Below, one piece after another: positions 8,966-20,453 of a stretch of DNA of 41,617 nt. The stretch lies in contig SVPH01000024.1 in the NCBI GenBank assembly GCA_015065965.1, positions 1 to 41,617 on the forward strand. Reading direction: 5' to 3'. The notes under the pieces are model-generated. The model did not search any database. It was not told the DNA's origin and saw nothing but the letters and a program-made list of their open reading frames with translations. The stretch comes from Oscillospiraceae bacterium (lineage in GTDB: Bacteria; Bacillota; Clostridia; Oscillospirales; Acutalibacteraceae). The stretch's first letter is position 1, and each line of letters opens with the position of its first letter. Position numbers and translations under genes: made by a program.

Positions 8966-9449
8966 TTTTATCATCTCCGTTTCTGTTTTTTATAAAATTC
9001 ATAACATCTTTTTCATTAATGCCGTCGCCTGAAAGATTTTCACAAATTTTGCTCAGCATGGCGGAAAAAGAGTTTATTTCTTCATCGCTGAAGCCTGAAA
9101 ACATGATCTTGTCAACCTTGTCACAATTTTTTCTGCCTTCAAGGCGGATTTTTTCGCCTTTTTCGGTAATTCTGAGTCGGTTTATGCGGCGGTCATTTTT
9201 ATCGGGGGTTCTTTCAATGAAATTTTCTTTGCTCATTCGTTTAAGACTTGTTGCGATTGAGGCAGGCGAAACGCCGAGTGAATCCGCAAGTTCTTTTTGT
9301 GAGCAGTCGCCGTTTTTTGAAAGGTATTCAAGAATTTCGGGTTGCCCCCTGTAAATTTTAAGCCCCGAAAGCGCAACGGAAATCCTGTATCTGTGCAAAA
9401 GCGAAACTTTGCAGAGTTTATGCACGGTTTCACGGTATAGATTATTCAT
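8958..9449 (-). CDS. MarR-family transcriptional regulator
   Basis: Winged-helix repressor of 163 residues and the first gene of the exporter operon. The HTH region is clear: CSQKELADSLGVSPASIATSLKRM (helix-turn-helix) followed by the wing ERTPDKNDRRINRLRITEKG with the family D-x-R-D/N-R pattern. MarR proteins bind as dimers to palindromes at their own promoters and release on binding small phenolic or drug-like ligands. The start has AAAGGAG about 8 nt upstream. Its promoter is covered by inverted TTAACCG/CGGTTAA repeats, so autorepression together with the ABC genes is the likely scheme. Confidence 0.92.
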   Translation of the reverse strand: MNNLYRETVHKLCKVSLLHRYRISVALSGLKIYRGQPEILEYLSKNGDCSQKELADSLGVSPASIATSLKRMSKENFIERTPDKNDRRINRLRITEKGEKIRLEGRKNCDKVDKIMFSGFSDEEINSFSAMLSKICENLSGDGINEKDVMNFIKNRNGDDKND

Positions 9450-9470
9450 ATACTGCTCCTTTCGACAAAT

Positions 9471-9508
9471 TGTTAACCGTTTAACAGTTAACCGCTTAAC
9501 GGTTTAAT
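9471..9508. promoter_or_regulatory. Putative MarR operator: inverted TTAAC repeats
   Basis: The stretch reads as closely packed repeats of GTTAACCGTTTAAC and GTTAACCGCTTAACGG. Several TTAA half-sites in both orientations lie just downstream of the marR -10, covering the expected transcription start. A MarR dimer bound here would block initiation. Confidence 0.7.
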
Positions 9509-9537
9509 ATTGTAAAGCCCCCTGACTCCAAAGTCAA
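9509..9537 (-). promoter_or_regulatory. Strong sigma-A promoter of marR-ABC operon
   Basis: On the minus strand, TTGACT (9532-9537) and TACAAT (9509-9514) are separated by 17 bp. The -35 lies inside the hairpin that ends the argS operon. Confidence 0.8.
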
Positions 9538-9542
9538 GGGGC
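9517..9542 (-). terminator. argS operon terminator overlapping the marR -35
   Basis: The stem GCCCC-TGACT/AGTCA-GGGGC with one mismatch and a 4-nt loop lies 28 nt past the argS stop. On the minus strand it is followed by TTTACAATATT, a modest U-tract. The AGTCA arm supplies the marR -35. Confidence 0.65.
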
Positions 9543-9569
9543 ATACAAAGTTTTTACAAATATTTAACA

Positions 9570-11315
9570 TTACATGCTTTCGGGCACAGTGATTCTGAAC
9601 ATTGTCAGGATGTTGCAAAGAACATTCTTTACACAAAGGCAGAGGCTGAGCCTTGCCTGCATAAGTGCCTCATCCTCGCAGTTAACGCGGCAAGCATTAT
9701 AAAATTTGTGGAAAAGCGTTGCAAGGTCAACTGCATAGCGTGTAATCTTTGCGGGGTCATAGTTCTTTGCGGAATTTATTATTTCATCGGTGAGAGATGC
9801 AAGGTGTTTGATGAGAGCCTTTTCTTCGGGTGCATTAAGAAGGACAAGTTCGGGGATTGTGCATTCTCTCTGCTGTTTGCCCTCGTCTGCAAGTTTCTTT
9901 ATAATGCTGCAGATTCTTGCATGCGCATACTGGCAGTAGTAAACGGGGTTTTGTGAACTCTGCTCAACCGCAAGGTCAAGGTCAAATTCCATCTGCGAGC
10001 CGGGCTCTCTCATATTAAAGAGGAAGCGGACTGCATCAATGGGTATTTCTTCAAGCAGGTCAACAAGAGTGATTGCTTTACCCGAACGCTTGCTCATACG
10101 AACAACCTCACCGTCACGGGTAAGGCGTACAAGTTGCATGAGGATGATATCAAGGTCATCGCCGTTGCAGCCGATTGCATCAAGTGCACCCTTCATTCTG
10201 GCAACGTGGCCGTGATGGTCAGCACCCCATACGTCAATCGCTTTTTCAAAGCCTCTCTTCTGGAGTTTGTTGCGGTGGTATGCGATATCGGCAGCAAAAT
10301 ATGTGGGATTGCCGTTGGTTCTGATAAGAACTTCATCCTTAAGTTCGAGGCGTTCGATTTCCTCAGGAGTTTTGCCCTCTTTTGCAAGCCTTGCGCCGAG
10401 AATTTCTTTGTTTTTATACCAGAGAGCGCCGTCTTTTTCGTATGTAAGACCCTTACTCTTCATGATATCGAGAGTTTCGGCAAGTTCGCCGCCGTTATGG
10501 AGTGTGCTCTCAAGGAACCATGTATCGTATTCAATGCGGTATTTGGTGAGATTTTCTTTCATTGCGGCAATGTTCTTGGGCAGAGCATAGTCAACAAGAG
10601 CCTTTCTGCGGTCTGCCTCAGACGCATCAAGATACTTGTCACCGTTTATATCCGCAAATTCTTTTGCTCTTACAATGATATCTTCGCCGTGATAACTGTC
10701 CTCAGGAAGTTCAACGGCATCTTCACCTTTAAAAAGTTGCTGATATCTGATATCGAGCGAAAGACCGAATTTTTCAATCTGATTACCTGCATCGTTGACA
10801 TAGAATTCGCGGCTTACATCGTAGCCTGCAAAATCCATAACCGCTGCAAGGCAGTCGCCGAGCGCGCCGCCTCTTGCGTTGCCCATGTGCATGGGGCCGG
10901 TTGGGTTTGCGGAAACGAATTCGATATTTATTTTTTTGCCCTGACCGTAATCGGAGCGGCCGTAGTCAGCGCCTTTTTCAAGGATATCCTGAATGATGCA
11001 GGCGTTGAAACTCTCTTTGAGATAGAAGTTCATGAAGCCGGGACCTGCAATCTCGCATCTGTCAAAGAAAGTGTCTTCAAGGAAAAGTCTGTCTGCGATA
11101 GCCTGAGCGATTTTGCGGGGAGCGCTTTTCAAATCTCTTGCCCATGCCATGGCGGCGTTTGAAGAATAATCGCCGTTATCCCTGTTTGCAGGAACTTCGA
11201 TTATGAAGTCGCTGAGAGGAACTTCGGGAAATTCGCCGTCAGCAACGGCTCTGCCTGCCGCATCCATGATAGCGGTGCGGATTTCTTTGATAGCCTGTTT
11301 TACTAAAACTGACAT
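9570..11315 (-). CDS. argS: Arginyl-tRNA synthetase
   Basis: Class I synthetase charging tRNA-Arg, 581 residues. It has the N-terminal additional domain (about 1-120), the HIGH-type motif in SANPTGPMHMGNARGG (near 130-145), the KMSKS-type motif MSKRSG (about 400), and a DALR anticodon-binding domain at the C-terminus (SSQNPVYYCQYAHARICSI onward). The ribosome site AGGAGG lies within the last codons of the upstream DUF1934 gene, and only 3 nt separate the two frames. The ddl-DUF1934-argS order points to one transcript. Confidence 0.97.
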   Translation of the reverse strand: MSVLVKQAIKEIRTAIMDAAGRAVADGEFPEVPLSDFIIEVPANRDNGDYSSNAAMAWARDLKSAPRKIAQAIADRLFLEDTFFDRCEIAGPGFMNFYLKESFNACIIQDILEKGADYGRSDYGQGKKINIEFVSANPTGPMHMGNARGGALGDCLAAVMDFAGYDVSREFYVNDAGNQIEKFGLSLDIRYQQLFKGEDAVELPEDSYHGEDIIVRAKEFADINGDKYLDASEADRRKALVDYALPKNIAAMKENLTKYRIEYDTWFLESTLHNGGELAETLDIMKSKGLTYEKDGALWYKNKEILGARLAKEGKTPEEIERLELKDEVLIRTNGNPTYFAADIAYHRNKLQKRGFEKAIDVWGADHHGHVARMKGALDAIGCNGDDLDIILMQLVRLTRDGEVVRMSKRSGKAITLVDLLEEIPIDAVRFLFNMREPGSQMEFDLDLAVEQSSQNPVYYCQYAHARICSIIKKLADEGKQQRECTIPELVLLNAPEEKALIKHLASLTDEIINSAKNYDPAKITRYAVDLATLFHKFYNACRVNCEDEALMQARLSLCLCVKNVLCNILTMFRITVPESM

Positions 11316-11318
11316 TTT

Positions 11319-11747
11319 TTATTCCTCCTGTGATTTTGCGGCAACGGTTATGTGCAGTTCGTTTTCCGATGCCGGAGAATTGTTGAAATCAATGGTGTAT
11401 GCGAATTTAAGAGTGCCGCCGTTTTCACCGATTTCGTTTGAAATCATTTTTGCGTAAATGCCCATAATAAGTTCGCCGTACGGCGTTGAATAAAAGCATG
11501 TATGGCGGCGGTCTTTTTCGATTATCATTTCTGTGTTGTATTTGCCGGAACGGGTCATTGTTATTTTTTGCGAGCCGATAACATCAAGGGTTGTAAGGCA
11601 GTTGGTCATTTCTTCGTCTGTTTCGTTATAGATAACGGTGCAGCCGTTTTCCGTAATTTCATACCTGCCTGAGGTTGTCAGTTCGCATGAATATTCTTCG
11701 CCGTCCTGAAAGTGACGGTCTGTTATTGTTATAATTGCGTTTTTCAT
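11319..11747 (-). CDS. DUF1934 (YwiB-like) beta-barrel protein
   Basis: A 142-residue soluble protein with no signal peptide, rich in beta-strand patterns. The family (B. subtilis YwiB) has a calycin-like barrel and is often found beside argS, as here; its function is not established. Recognisable points are the start MKNAIITITDRHFQDGEE, the middle repeat of charged strands (KITMTRSGKYNTEMIIEKDRR), and the G-E-N-GG-L-x-F-x-Y-x-I-D end. It lies between ddl and argS with 3-nt gaps on both sides. Confidence 0.82.
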   Translation of the reverse strand: MKNAIITITDRHFQDGEEYSCELTTSGRYEITENGCTVIYNETDEEMTNCLTTLDVIGSQKITMTRSGKYNTEMIIEKDRRHTCFYSTPYGELIMGIYAKMISNEIGENGGTLKFAYTIDFNNSPASENELHITVAAKSQEE

Positions 11748-11750
11748 AAT

Positions 11751-12812
11751 TTATCTTTCCGTTGCAAGTGTCAAAAGTCTGTCAAGCAGTTCAGGATAGG
11801 GAATTCCCGATGCTGCAAAAAGTTTGGGATACATGCTGATTGAGGTGAATCCGGGGATGGTGTTAGGCTCGTTGAGCATGATTTCGCCGTCGCTTTCGCG
11901 TACAAAGAAATCAACTCTTGTGAAGCCTGAGCAGCCGAGTGCTCTGTATGCGTTGACCGCAGCCTGCTGAACTGCCTTGAGTTTTTCTTCGGGCAGACGG
12001 GCAGGGATATGGAGTTCGCTTTCGTTTGCAAGGTATTTTGCATCATAATCATAGAATTCGTTGCATGGAACAACCTCGCCGACAACGGATGCAACAGGCT
12101 CATCGTTACCCATAACGGCAACCTCAACCTCTGCGCCGATAACGCCTTCTTCAAGCACGAGTTTTTTGTCGTGTTCAAATGCTTTTTCGCAGGCGGCTTC
12201 AAGTTCGGCAATACTCTTTGCCTTGCTGATACCGACGGATGAACCTGCGTTTGCGGGTTTTACAAAAATGGGAAATCCGAGTTTTTCTGCCGCATTGGCA
12301 AGCAGAGCGGATTTATCTGCGGAATAAGAATATTTATCAAAAGCAACCCACTTTGCCTGAGGGATGCCGTAAAAATCTGCCATAGCATTTGTTGCTGCTT
12401 TATCCATGCAGATTGCGCTTGCCGCAGTGTTGCAGCCTACATAGGGAATGCCTGCAATTTCAAGCAGACCCTGCATTGTGCCGTCCTCGCCGTTTTTGCC
12501 GTGAAGAACGGGGAAAACAACATCAATTCTTTCAATTTCAGCGCCGTTTGCAAGGCGGATTATGCCGTGATGAGCACGGTTGGTTGAAATAACTGCAGGG
12601 GTTAAATTTGCTTTATCTTCAAGCCATTTGCTTTCAGGCAGCATATCAGGCGAACCGCTGTAAACATAGCACTCGCCGTTTTTTGTTATACCCATGGTGA
12701 CAACATCGTATTTGTCGGCAGGAATATTTTTTATAACCGAGCATGCGGAGGAAAGCGAAACATCATGCTCGCTTGAAACACCGCCGAAAAGAACGAGAAC
12801 TTTCTTTTTCAT
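11751..12812 (-). CDS. ddl: D-alanine--D-alanine ligase
   Basis: ATP-grasp enzyme joining two D-Ala for peptidoglycan precursors, 353 residues. Visible motifs are the N-terminal VLFGGVSSEHDVSLSSA, HGKNGEDGTMQGLLEIAGIPYVG (about 98-120), the ATP-grasp lysine region FVKPANAGSSVGISKA (about 180-196), and the Mg-binding end MLNEPNTIPGFTSISMYPKL. The normal start has AAGGAGT upstream. It is the first gene of the ddl-DUF1934-argS unit. Confidence 0.96.
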   Translation of the reverse strand: MKKKVLVLFGGVSSEHDVSLSSACSVIKNIPADKYDVVTMGITKNGECYVYSGSPDMLPESKWLEDKANLTPAVISTNRAHHGIIRLANGAEIERIDVVFPVLHGKNGEDGTMQGLLEIAGIPYVGCNTAASAICMDKAATNAMADFYGIPQAKWVAFDKYSYSADKSALLANAAEKLGFPIFVKPANAGSSVGISKAKSIAELEAACEKAFEHDKKLVLEEGVIGAEVEVAVMGNDEPVASVVGEVVPCNEFYDYDAKYLANESELHIPARLPEEKLKAVQQAAVNAYRALGCSGFTRVDFFVRESDGEIMLNEPNTIPGFTSISMYPKLFAASGIPYPELLDRLLTLATER

Positions 12813-12873
12813 ATATAACTCCTTAAATCGGGTTTTTGCCCTTTTTATCCATTATATTTTATTTAATCACATT

Positions 12874-12902
12874 ATATTAGCATAAGAACAGAAAATAGTC
12901 AA
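12874..12902 (-). promoter_or_regulatory. Sigma-A promoter of ddl-DUF1934-argS
   Basis: On the minus strand, TTGACT (12897-12902) and TAATAT (12874-12879) have a 17-bp spacer and a TGC extended -10 element. Confidence 0.7.
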
Positions 12903-12946
12903 CATTTTATTAATGCGAAAAACAGCAAATAATGGCTGAAAAATTA

Positions 12947-13006
12947 TTGCTTAAATGGTTTATTATTCTTATAAGGAACTATAATTCCTTATATATATGT
13001 TATACT
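12947..13006 (+). promoter_or_regulatory. Promoter region of the 13049 gene-gyrB-gyrA unit, with a palindrome
   Basis: Two candidates exist: TTGCTT-17-TATAAG (12947-12975), and an extended -10 TGTTATACT ending at 13006. A perfect inverted repeat with 8-bp arms ATAAGGAA/TTCCTTAT (12971-12992, 6-bp spacer) overlaps the first -10 and lies just upstream of the second. It could be an operator. Confidence 0.45.
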
Positions 13007-13048
13007 AAACTATAATTATAAATATAGATATTATAAAGGAGTTTTATC

Positions 13049-15947
<2,899 letters not shown>

Positions 15948-15969
15948 TTTCAGAAAGGACTAATCGGAA

Positions 15970-18468
15970 ATGTTTGGTGACGCACGCGACACTCAAAGAA
16001 TTATAAACGTTGATTTAAATAAAGAAGTGCGCAAATCCTTCCTCGACTACTCGATGACGGTTATCACTTCCCGTGCACTTCCTGATGTAAGGGACGGACT
16101 TAAACCCGTTCACCGCAGAATACTTTATACCATGCACGAAAACGGACTGACACCCGATAAGGCATATAGAAAATGTGCCGATACCGTCGGTTCGGTTCTT
16201 GGTAGATATCATCCCCACGGCGACGCATCGGTTTACGATGCAATGGTTCGTCTTGCCCAGACTTTCTCAATGAGATATACTCTTGTTGACGGTCACGGCA
16301 ACTTCGGTTCGGTTGACGGCGATCCCCCTGCTGCATACCGTTACACTGAGTCAAGAATGAGCAAACTTTCTCTTAAAATGCTCACCGATATTGACAAGGA
16401 TACCGTTGATTTCACAACAAACTATGATGACCGTCTTAAAGAACCAACCGTTCTTCCCTCAAGATTCCCCAATCTTCTTGTTAACGGTTCGGTAGGTATC
16501 GCTGTCGGTATGGCTTCAAACATTCCTCCCCATAACCTCGGCGAGGTTATTGACGGAATGTGCGCCCTTATCGACAACCCCGATATTGACCTTGACGGTC
16601 TTATGGAATACATCAAAGGTCCTGACTTCCCCACAAGAGGCGTTGTTATGGGCAGAGCGGGCATCAGAGCCGCTTACAGCACTGGCAGAGGTAAAATTAC
16701 TCTGCGTGCAAAAACAGAAATCGTTGAAAAGAAAAACGGCAGATTTGAAATTCAGGTAACTGAAATTCCCTATATGGTCAATAAGGCAAGGCTTATTGAA
16801 AGCATTGCAAACCTTGTTAAGGACAAGCGTATTGAGGGCATCTCCGACGTTAATGACTACTCCTCAAAGAAGGGTATGCTCATTTCAATCGACCTTAAGC
16901 GTGACGCAAATCCGCAGGTTGTTCTAAATCAACTTTTCAACTACACTCAACTTCAGGATACCTTCGGCGCAATCATGATTGCTCTCGTTAACGGTGAGCC
17001 CAAGCAACTTTCGCTCAAGGAAATTCTTTCTCATTACATCAAGTTCCAGGAAGAGGTTATTACCCGCAGAACAAGATATGACCTCAAAAAGGCTCAGGAC
17101 AGAGCACATATTCTGGAAGGTCTTGCAAAGGCTATTGATATTGTTGATGATATCATCGCAACAATCAGAGCATGTAAGGGCGGTCAGGCAGAAGCAAAGG
17201 CTGCTATCATGGAGAAGTTTGAGTTTGACGAGCCTCAGGCAGCGGCAATCGTTGCTTTCCGTTTAGGTCAGTTGGCAGGTCTTGAAATTCTCAAAATCCA
17301 GAATGAACTCAATGAACTCAAAGAAAAAATTGCAGAATTCATTGATATTCTCAATGACGAAGCAAAAGTTCTTGCAATCGTCAAGAGCGAGGCAATGGCT
17401 ATCCGCGATAAATTTGCCGATGAGAGAAGAACGGAAATCGTCAATGTTTCCGGCGAGGTTGATATTGAAGACCTTATCCCCGAGGAAACTTGTGTTTATA
17501 CACTCACAAACATGGGTTATATCAAGCGTATTCCCATGGATGAATACAAGCAGCAGAACAGAGGCGGCAGAGGCGTTAAGGGTCTTACACGCCGTGATGA
17601 GGACGTTGTAAAGACAATGTTCACCTGTTCAACCCATGACCATATCATGTTCTTCACAACAAAGGGCAAGGTATACAGACTCAAAGGCTATGAAATTCCG
17701 GAAGGCTCACGCCAGAGCAAGGGTATGAACATAGTTAACCTTCTTCCCGTTGAAGAGGGCGAGAGAGTTTCCGCAATGATAAGAGTTCCCGAGTTCGGTG
17801 AGGATAATTATTATCTTTGTATGCTTACAAGGCAGGGTATCATCAAGCGTACCGAACTTGATGCATATAAGAATGTGCGTAAGAACGGTATTATTGCCAT
17901 TAATCTTGATGATGATGATGAACTTGTATGGGTTAAACTCACCGAGGGCGGCGAAAACCTGATTATCGCTACCAAGAAGGGCATGAGTATAGCATTCAGA
18001 GAAGACGATGCAAGGGTTATCGGCAGAACAGCAAGAGGCGTTCGTGCGCTTAAACTCAAAGAGGGCGACTGCGTAGTAGGCATGGATATCCTCACAGAGG
18101 GCAAGAAAGTTCTCACAGTCAGTGAAACCGGTTACGGCAGACTGAGTGAGATTGAAGATTACAGAATTCAGAACAGAGGCGGCAGCGGTCTGACTAACTA
18201 CCATGTTGCAAAATACGGCGATGTTGCCGCAATTGAGGTTGTTGACCCCGAAGATGACCTTATGCTTATCTCTTCTGACGGTATTATCATCAGAATTGCC
18301 ATGGAAACCATCAGACTTTGCGCAAGACCTTCAAAGGGTGTCCGCGTTATGAAGGTGACAGAAGGCGAAAAACTCATTACCGCTGTTGCAGTTCATGAAG
18401 AAAACGAGGATGTCGGCGAAGCAGAGCAGGAAAATGCAGAAACAGCCGAAGTTCCTGCAGAAGAATAA
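15970..18468 (+). CDS. gyrA: DNA gyrase subunit A
   Basis: Breakage-reunion subunit of gyrase, 832 residues. The catalytic Tyr is residue 125 in [10 protein letters not shown]. The C-terminal beta-pinwheel contains a GyrA box ([11 protein letters not shown]), which marks gyrase rather than topoisomerase IV. The quinolone region reads [12 protein letters not shown], with Ala86 where E. coli has Ser83 and Asp90 at the E. coli Asp87 position. The acidic tail after about residue 810 ([15 protein letters not shown]) is typical. The start has AAAGGA upstream. No convincing terminator follows, only A/T-rich DNA before the mgsA promoter. Confidence 0.97.
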   Translation: MFGDARDTQRIINVDLNKEVRKSFLDYSMTVITSRALPDVRDGLKPVHRRILYTMHENGLTPDKAYRKCADTVGSVLGRYHPHGDASVYDAMVRLAQTFSMRYTLVDGHGNFGSVDGDPPAAYRYTESRMSKLSLKMLTDIDKDTVDFTTNYDDRLKEPTVLPSRFPNLLVNGSVGIAVGMASNIPPHNLGEVIDGMCALIDNPDIDLDGLMEYIKGPDFPTRGVVMGRAGIRAAYSTGRGKITLRAKTEIVEKKNGRFEIQVTEIPYMVNKARLIESIANLVKDKRIEGISDVNDYSSKKGMLISIDLKRDANPQVVLNQLFNYTQLQDTFGAIMIALVNGEPKQLSLKEILSHYIKFQEEVITRRTRYDLKKAQDRAHILEGLAKAIDIVDDIIATIRACKGGQAEAKAAIMEKFEFDEPQAAAIVAFRLGQLAGLEILKIQNELNELKEKIAEFIDILNDEAKVLAIVKSEAMAIRDKFADERRTEIVNVSGEVDIEDLIPEETCVYTLTNMGYIKRIPMDEYKQQNRGGRGVKGLTRRDEDVVKTMFTCSTHDHIMFFTTKGKVYRLKGYEIPEGSRQSKGMNIVNLLPVEEGERVSAMIRVPEFGEDNYYLCMLTRQGIIKRTELDAYKNVRKNGIIAINLDDDDELVWVKLTEGGENLIIATKKGMSIAFREDDARVIGRTARGVRALKLKEGDCVVGMDILTEGKKVLTVSETGYGRLSEIEDYRIQNRGGSGLTNYHVAKYGDVAAIEVVDPEDDLMLISSDGIIIRIAMETIRLCARPSKGVRVMKVTEGEKLITAVAVHEENEDVGEAEQENAETAEVPAEE

Positions 18469-18517
18469 TTCCATATAAATAATATAAAAATAAAAATAAA
18501 AAAATTTATTTTGGGTC

Positions 18518-18546
18518 TTGTCAGATTTAATCAGATTTGATATTAT
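18518..18546 (+). promoter_or_regulatory. Sigma-A promoter of mgsA
   Basis: TTGTCA (18518-18523) and TATTAT (18541-18546) are separated by exactly 17 bp. The expected start near 18553 leaves a leader of about 20 nt with AAAGGAGG. Confidence 0.75.
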
Positions 18547-18575
18547 TGTAGACATAGACAAAGGAGGTTCAGTGA

Positions 18576-18983
18576 ATGAATATTGCTATAATTGCTCACG
18601 ATGCAAAAAAAGAGTTAATGATACAGTTTTGCATAGCCTACTGCGGCGTACTCAGCCGTCATAATATCTATGCAACAGGCACAACAGGCAAAATGGTTGC
18701 CGAGGCTACAGGTCTTGATATTACAAGATTCCTCAGCGGAACTCAGGGCGGCGACGAACAGATTGCTTCAAGAATTGCCTGCAATGAGATTGACCTCCTG
18801 CTGCTTTTCCGTGATCCGCTTACGGCGAAGCCCAACGAACCAAATGAAGCAACGCTTCTCAGACTGTGCGATGTTCACAATATTCCTGTTGCAACAAATA
18901 TCGCGACGGCTGAAGCGCTTATACATTCACTTGCCAGAGGCGATCTGGATTGGCGTGAAATCGTTAATCCGAGGAAGGCTTAA
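18576..18983 (+). CDS. mgsA: Methylglyoxal synthase
   Basis: MgsA converts dihydroxyacetone phosphate to methylglyoxal and phosphate, an overflow bypass of glycolysis. The 135-residue length is normal. Family landmarks are the start [13 protein letters not shown], the phosphate-binding [10 protein letters not shown], the catalytic region [15 protein letters not shown] (most homologs have GPLGGD here), and [34 protein letters not shown]. It has its own promoter and a strong AAAGGAGG site. The next gene is hisS. Confidence 0.95.
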   Translation: MNIAIIAHDAKKELMIQFCIAYCGVLSRHNIYATGTTGKMVAEATGLDITRFLSGTQGGDEQIASRIACNEIDLLLLFRDPLTAKPNEPNEATLLRLCDVHNIPVATNIATAEALIHSLARGDLDWREIVNPRKA

Positions 18984-19028
18984 TCCTTTCTGACCGACGC
19001 TCCTGTTGGCAGCAATGCAATTATCCGG

Positions 19029-19052
19029 GGGTCGTCTTTTACGGGACGACCC
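19029..19052 (+). other. Hairpin in the mgsA-hisS gap
   Basis: A perfect 8-bp stem GGGTCGTC/GACGACCC with an 8-nt loop is followed by TGTAATTA rather than a U-run. It may be a weak terminator for mgsA. The TTTTACGGG...CGACCC...TGTAAT pattern resembles part of the repeat element at 5100-5133, so it may be a repeat relic. The gap is too short for a full T-box. Confidence 0.4.
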
Positions 19053-19083
19053 TGTAATTATATCCAAAAAAGGAAGATAAAAT

Positions 19084-20436
19084 ATGGCACTTATCACAAA
19101 AGCCATTAAGGGTACGCAGGATATACTGCCCGATGTGGTTTATAAAAATCAGTTTATTGAGCAGACACTGCTTGATATCGCAGGCAAATTCGGCTTCAGA
19201 GAAATCAGAACTCCTGTTTTTGAACATACCGAACTTTTTCAGAGAGGTGTTGGCGAAACAACCGATGTTGTTCAGAAGGAAATGTATACTTTTGACGATA
19301 AAGGCGGCCGCTCAATCACACTTCGCCCCGAAGGTACGGCAGGCGCGGCAAGAGCGTTCCTTGAACACGGTCTTTTCAATGAAGCATTGCCTCAGAAGCT
19401 CTGTTATGTTCTCAACTGTTACAGATATGAAAAGCCTCAGGCAGGCAGATGGAGAGAGTTCCAGCAGTTCGGTGTTGAAATGCTCGGCGCTGCTCATCCT
19501 GCAGCGGATGCAGAGGTTATTTCACTTGCAAACGAGATTTTTGCGTTCCTCGGCGTTGAGGGCATAAAACTTGAACTCAATTCAATCGGCTGCCCCGAAT
19601 GCCGCAAGAATTACCACGCAGCCCTCAAAGAATATTTTGAGGCAAGGAAAGACGAACTCTGCCCCACATGCCTCGGCAGACTTGAGAAGAATCCCATGAG
19701 AATCCTCGATTGCAAAAGCCCCATTTGTAAGGAGATTGCAGGGGGTGCGCCTGCAATAATCGACTATATCTGCGAGGATTGCTCAGATCACTTTGAAAGT
19801 GTCAAGAAATATCTTGATAAAATGAATATCGAATACACCGTCAATCCTCGAATTGTAAGAGGTCTTGACTATTATACAAGAACCGTTTTTGAGTTCGTTT
19901 CAACCGATATCGGCGCTCAGGGCACCGTTTGCGGCGGCGGACGTTACGATGGTCTTATTGAAGAACTCGGCGGACCTCATGTGCCTTCTCTCGGTTTCGG
20001 TCTCGGCACAGGCAGACTGCTTATGCTTCTTGAAGCGCAGGGTATCGAACTTCCCAAACCCTCAGGTTGCGATATTTATATTGCACCTATGGGCTCAGAA
20101 GCATCGTATGAAGCGGCGGCAATCGTTGCTGACCTCAGAGCGGGCGGAATCAGCGCACAGACTGACGTGGTTGGCCGTTCGCTTAAAGCACAGATGAAGT
20201 TTGCCGATAAAATCGGTGCAAAATACACAATGGTTCTCGGCGATGACGAAATTGCATCGGGCAAAGCCAAAGTTAAGAATATGGACAGCGGCGAATCAAC
20301 CGAAATGGTGCTTGCTGACCTTGCCGAAAACTTTATGGAGTTTATTCTCCGTCAGGAAACCGCCGCGTTGGGTGAATCTCTCGGCGATATTGGGGATATT
20401 GATCTTTCCGATTTCTCCGCAATTCTGAATATTTAA
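19084..20436 (+). CDS. hisS: Histidyl-tRNA synthetase
   Basis: Class II synthetase charging tRNA-His, 450 residues. Motif 2 is visible as CYRYEKPQAGRWREFQQFG. The histidine-specific motifs are RGLDYYTRTVFEF and the GGGRYDGLIEELGG block, followed by motif 3 GFGLGTGRLLMLLE. The C-terminal anticodon-binding domain runs from about 330 (DIYIAPMGSEASYEAA). A cysteine set in the insertion domain (CPECRKN, CPTCLGRL, CKSPICKE) could bind a metal, as in many HisRS. The ribosome site is AAAGGAAG. aspS follows 17 nt later. Confidence 0.97.
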   Translation: MALITKAIKGTQDILPDVVYKNQFIEQTLLDIAGKFGFREIRTPVFEHTELFQRGVGETTDVVQKEMYTFDDKGGRSITLRPEGTAGAARAFLEHGLFNEALPQKLCYVLNCYRYEKPQAGRWREFQQFGVEMLGAAHPAADAEVISLANEIFAFLGVEGIKLELNSIGCPECRKNYHAALKEYFEARKDELCPTCLGRLEKNPMRILDCKSPICKEIAGGAPAIIDYICEDCSDHFESVKKYLDKMNIEYTVNPRIVRGLDYYTRTVFEFVSTDIGAQGTVCGGGRYDGLIEELGGPHVPSLGFGLGTGRLLMLLEAQGIELPKPSGCDIYIAPMGSEASYEAAAIVADLRAGGISAQTDVVGRSLKAQMKFADKIGAKYTMVLGDDEIASGKAKVKNMDSGESTEMVLADLAENFMEFILRQETAALGESLGDIGDIDLSDFSAILNI

Positions 20437-20453
20437 ATTAAGGATGATATAAA

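Noticed and set aside
10134..11162. Long plus-strand frame (342 codons) opposite argS
   Set aside because: Antisense shadow of a conserved gene; Cys/Phe-rich composition and no ribosome site.
18984..19083. T-box or other riboswitch ahead of hisS
   Set aside because: The gap is only 100 bp, lacks the T-box consensus and antiterminator, and contains a single simple hairpin.
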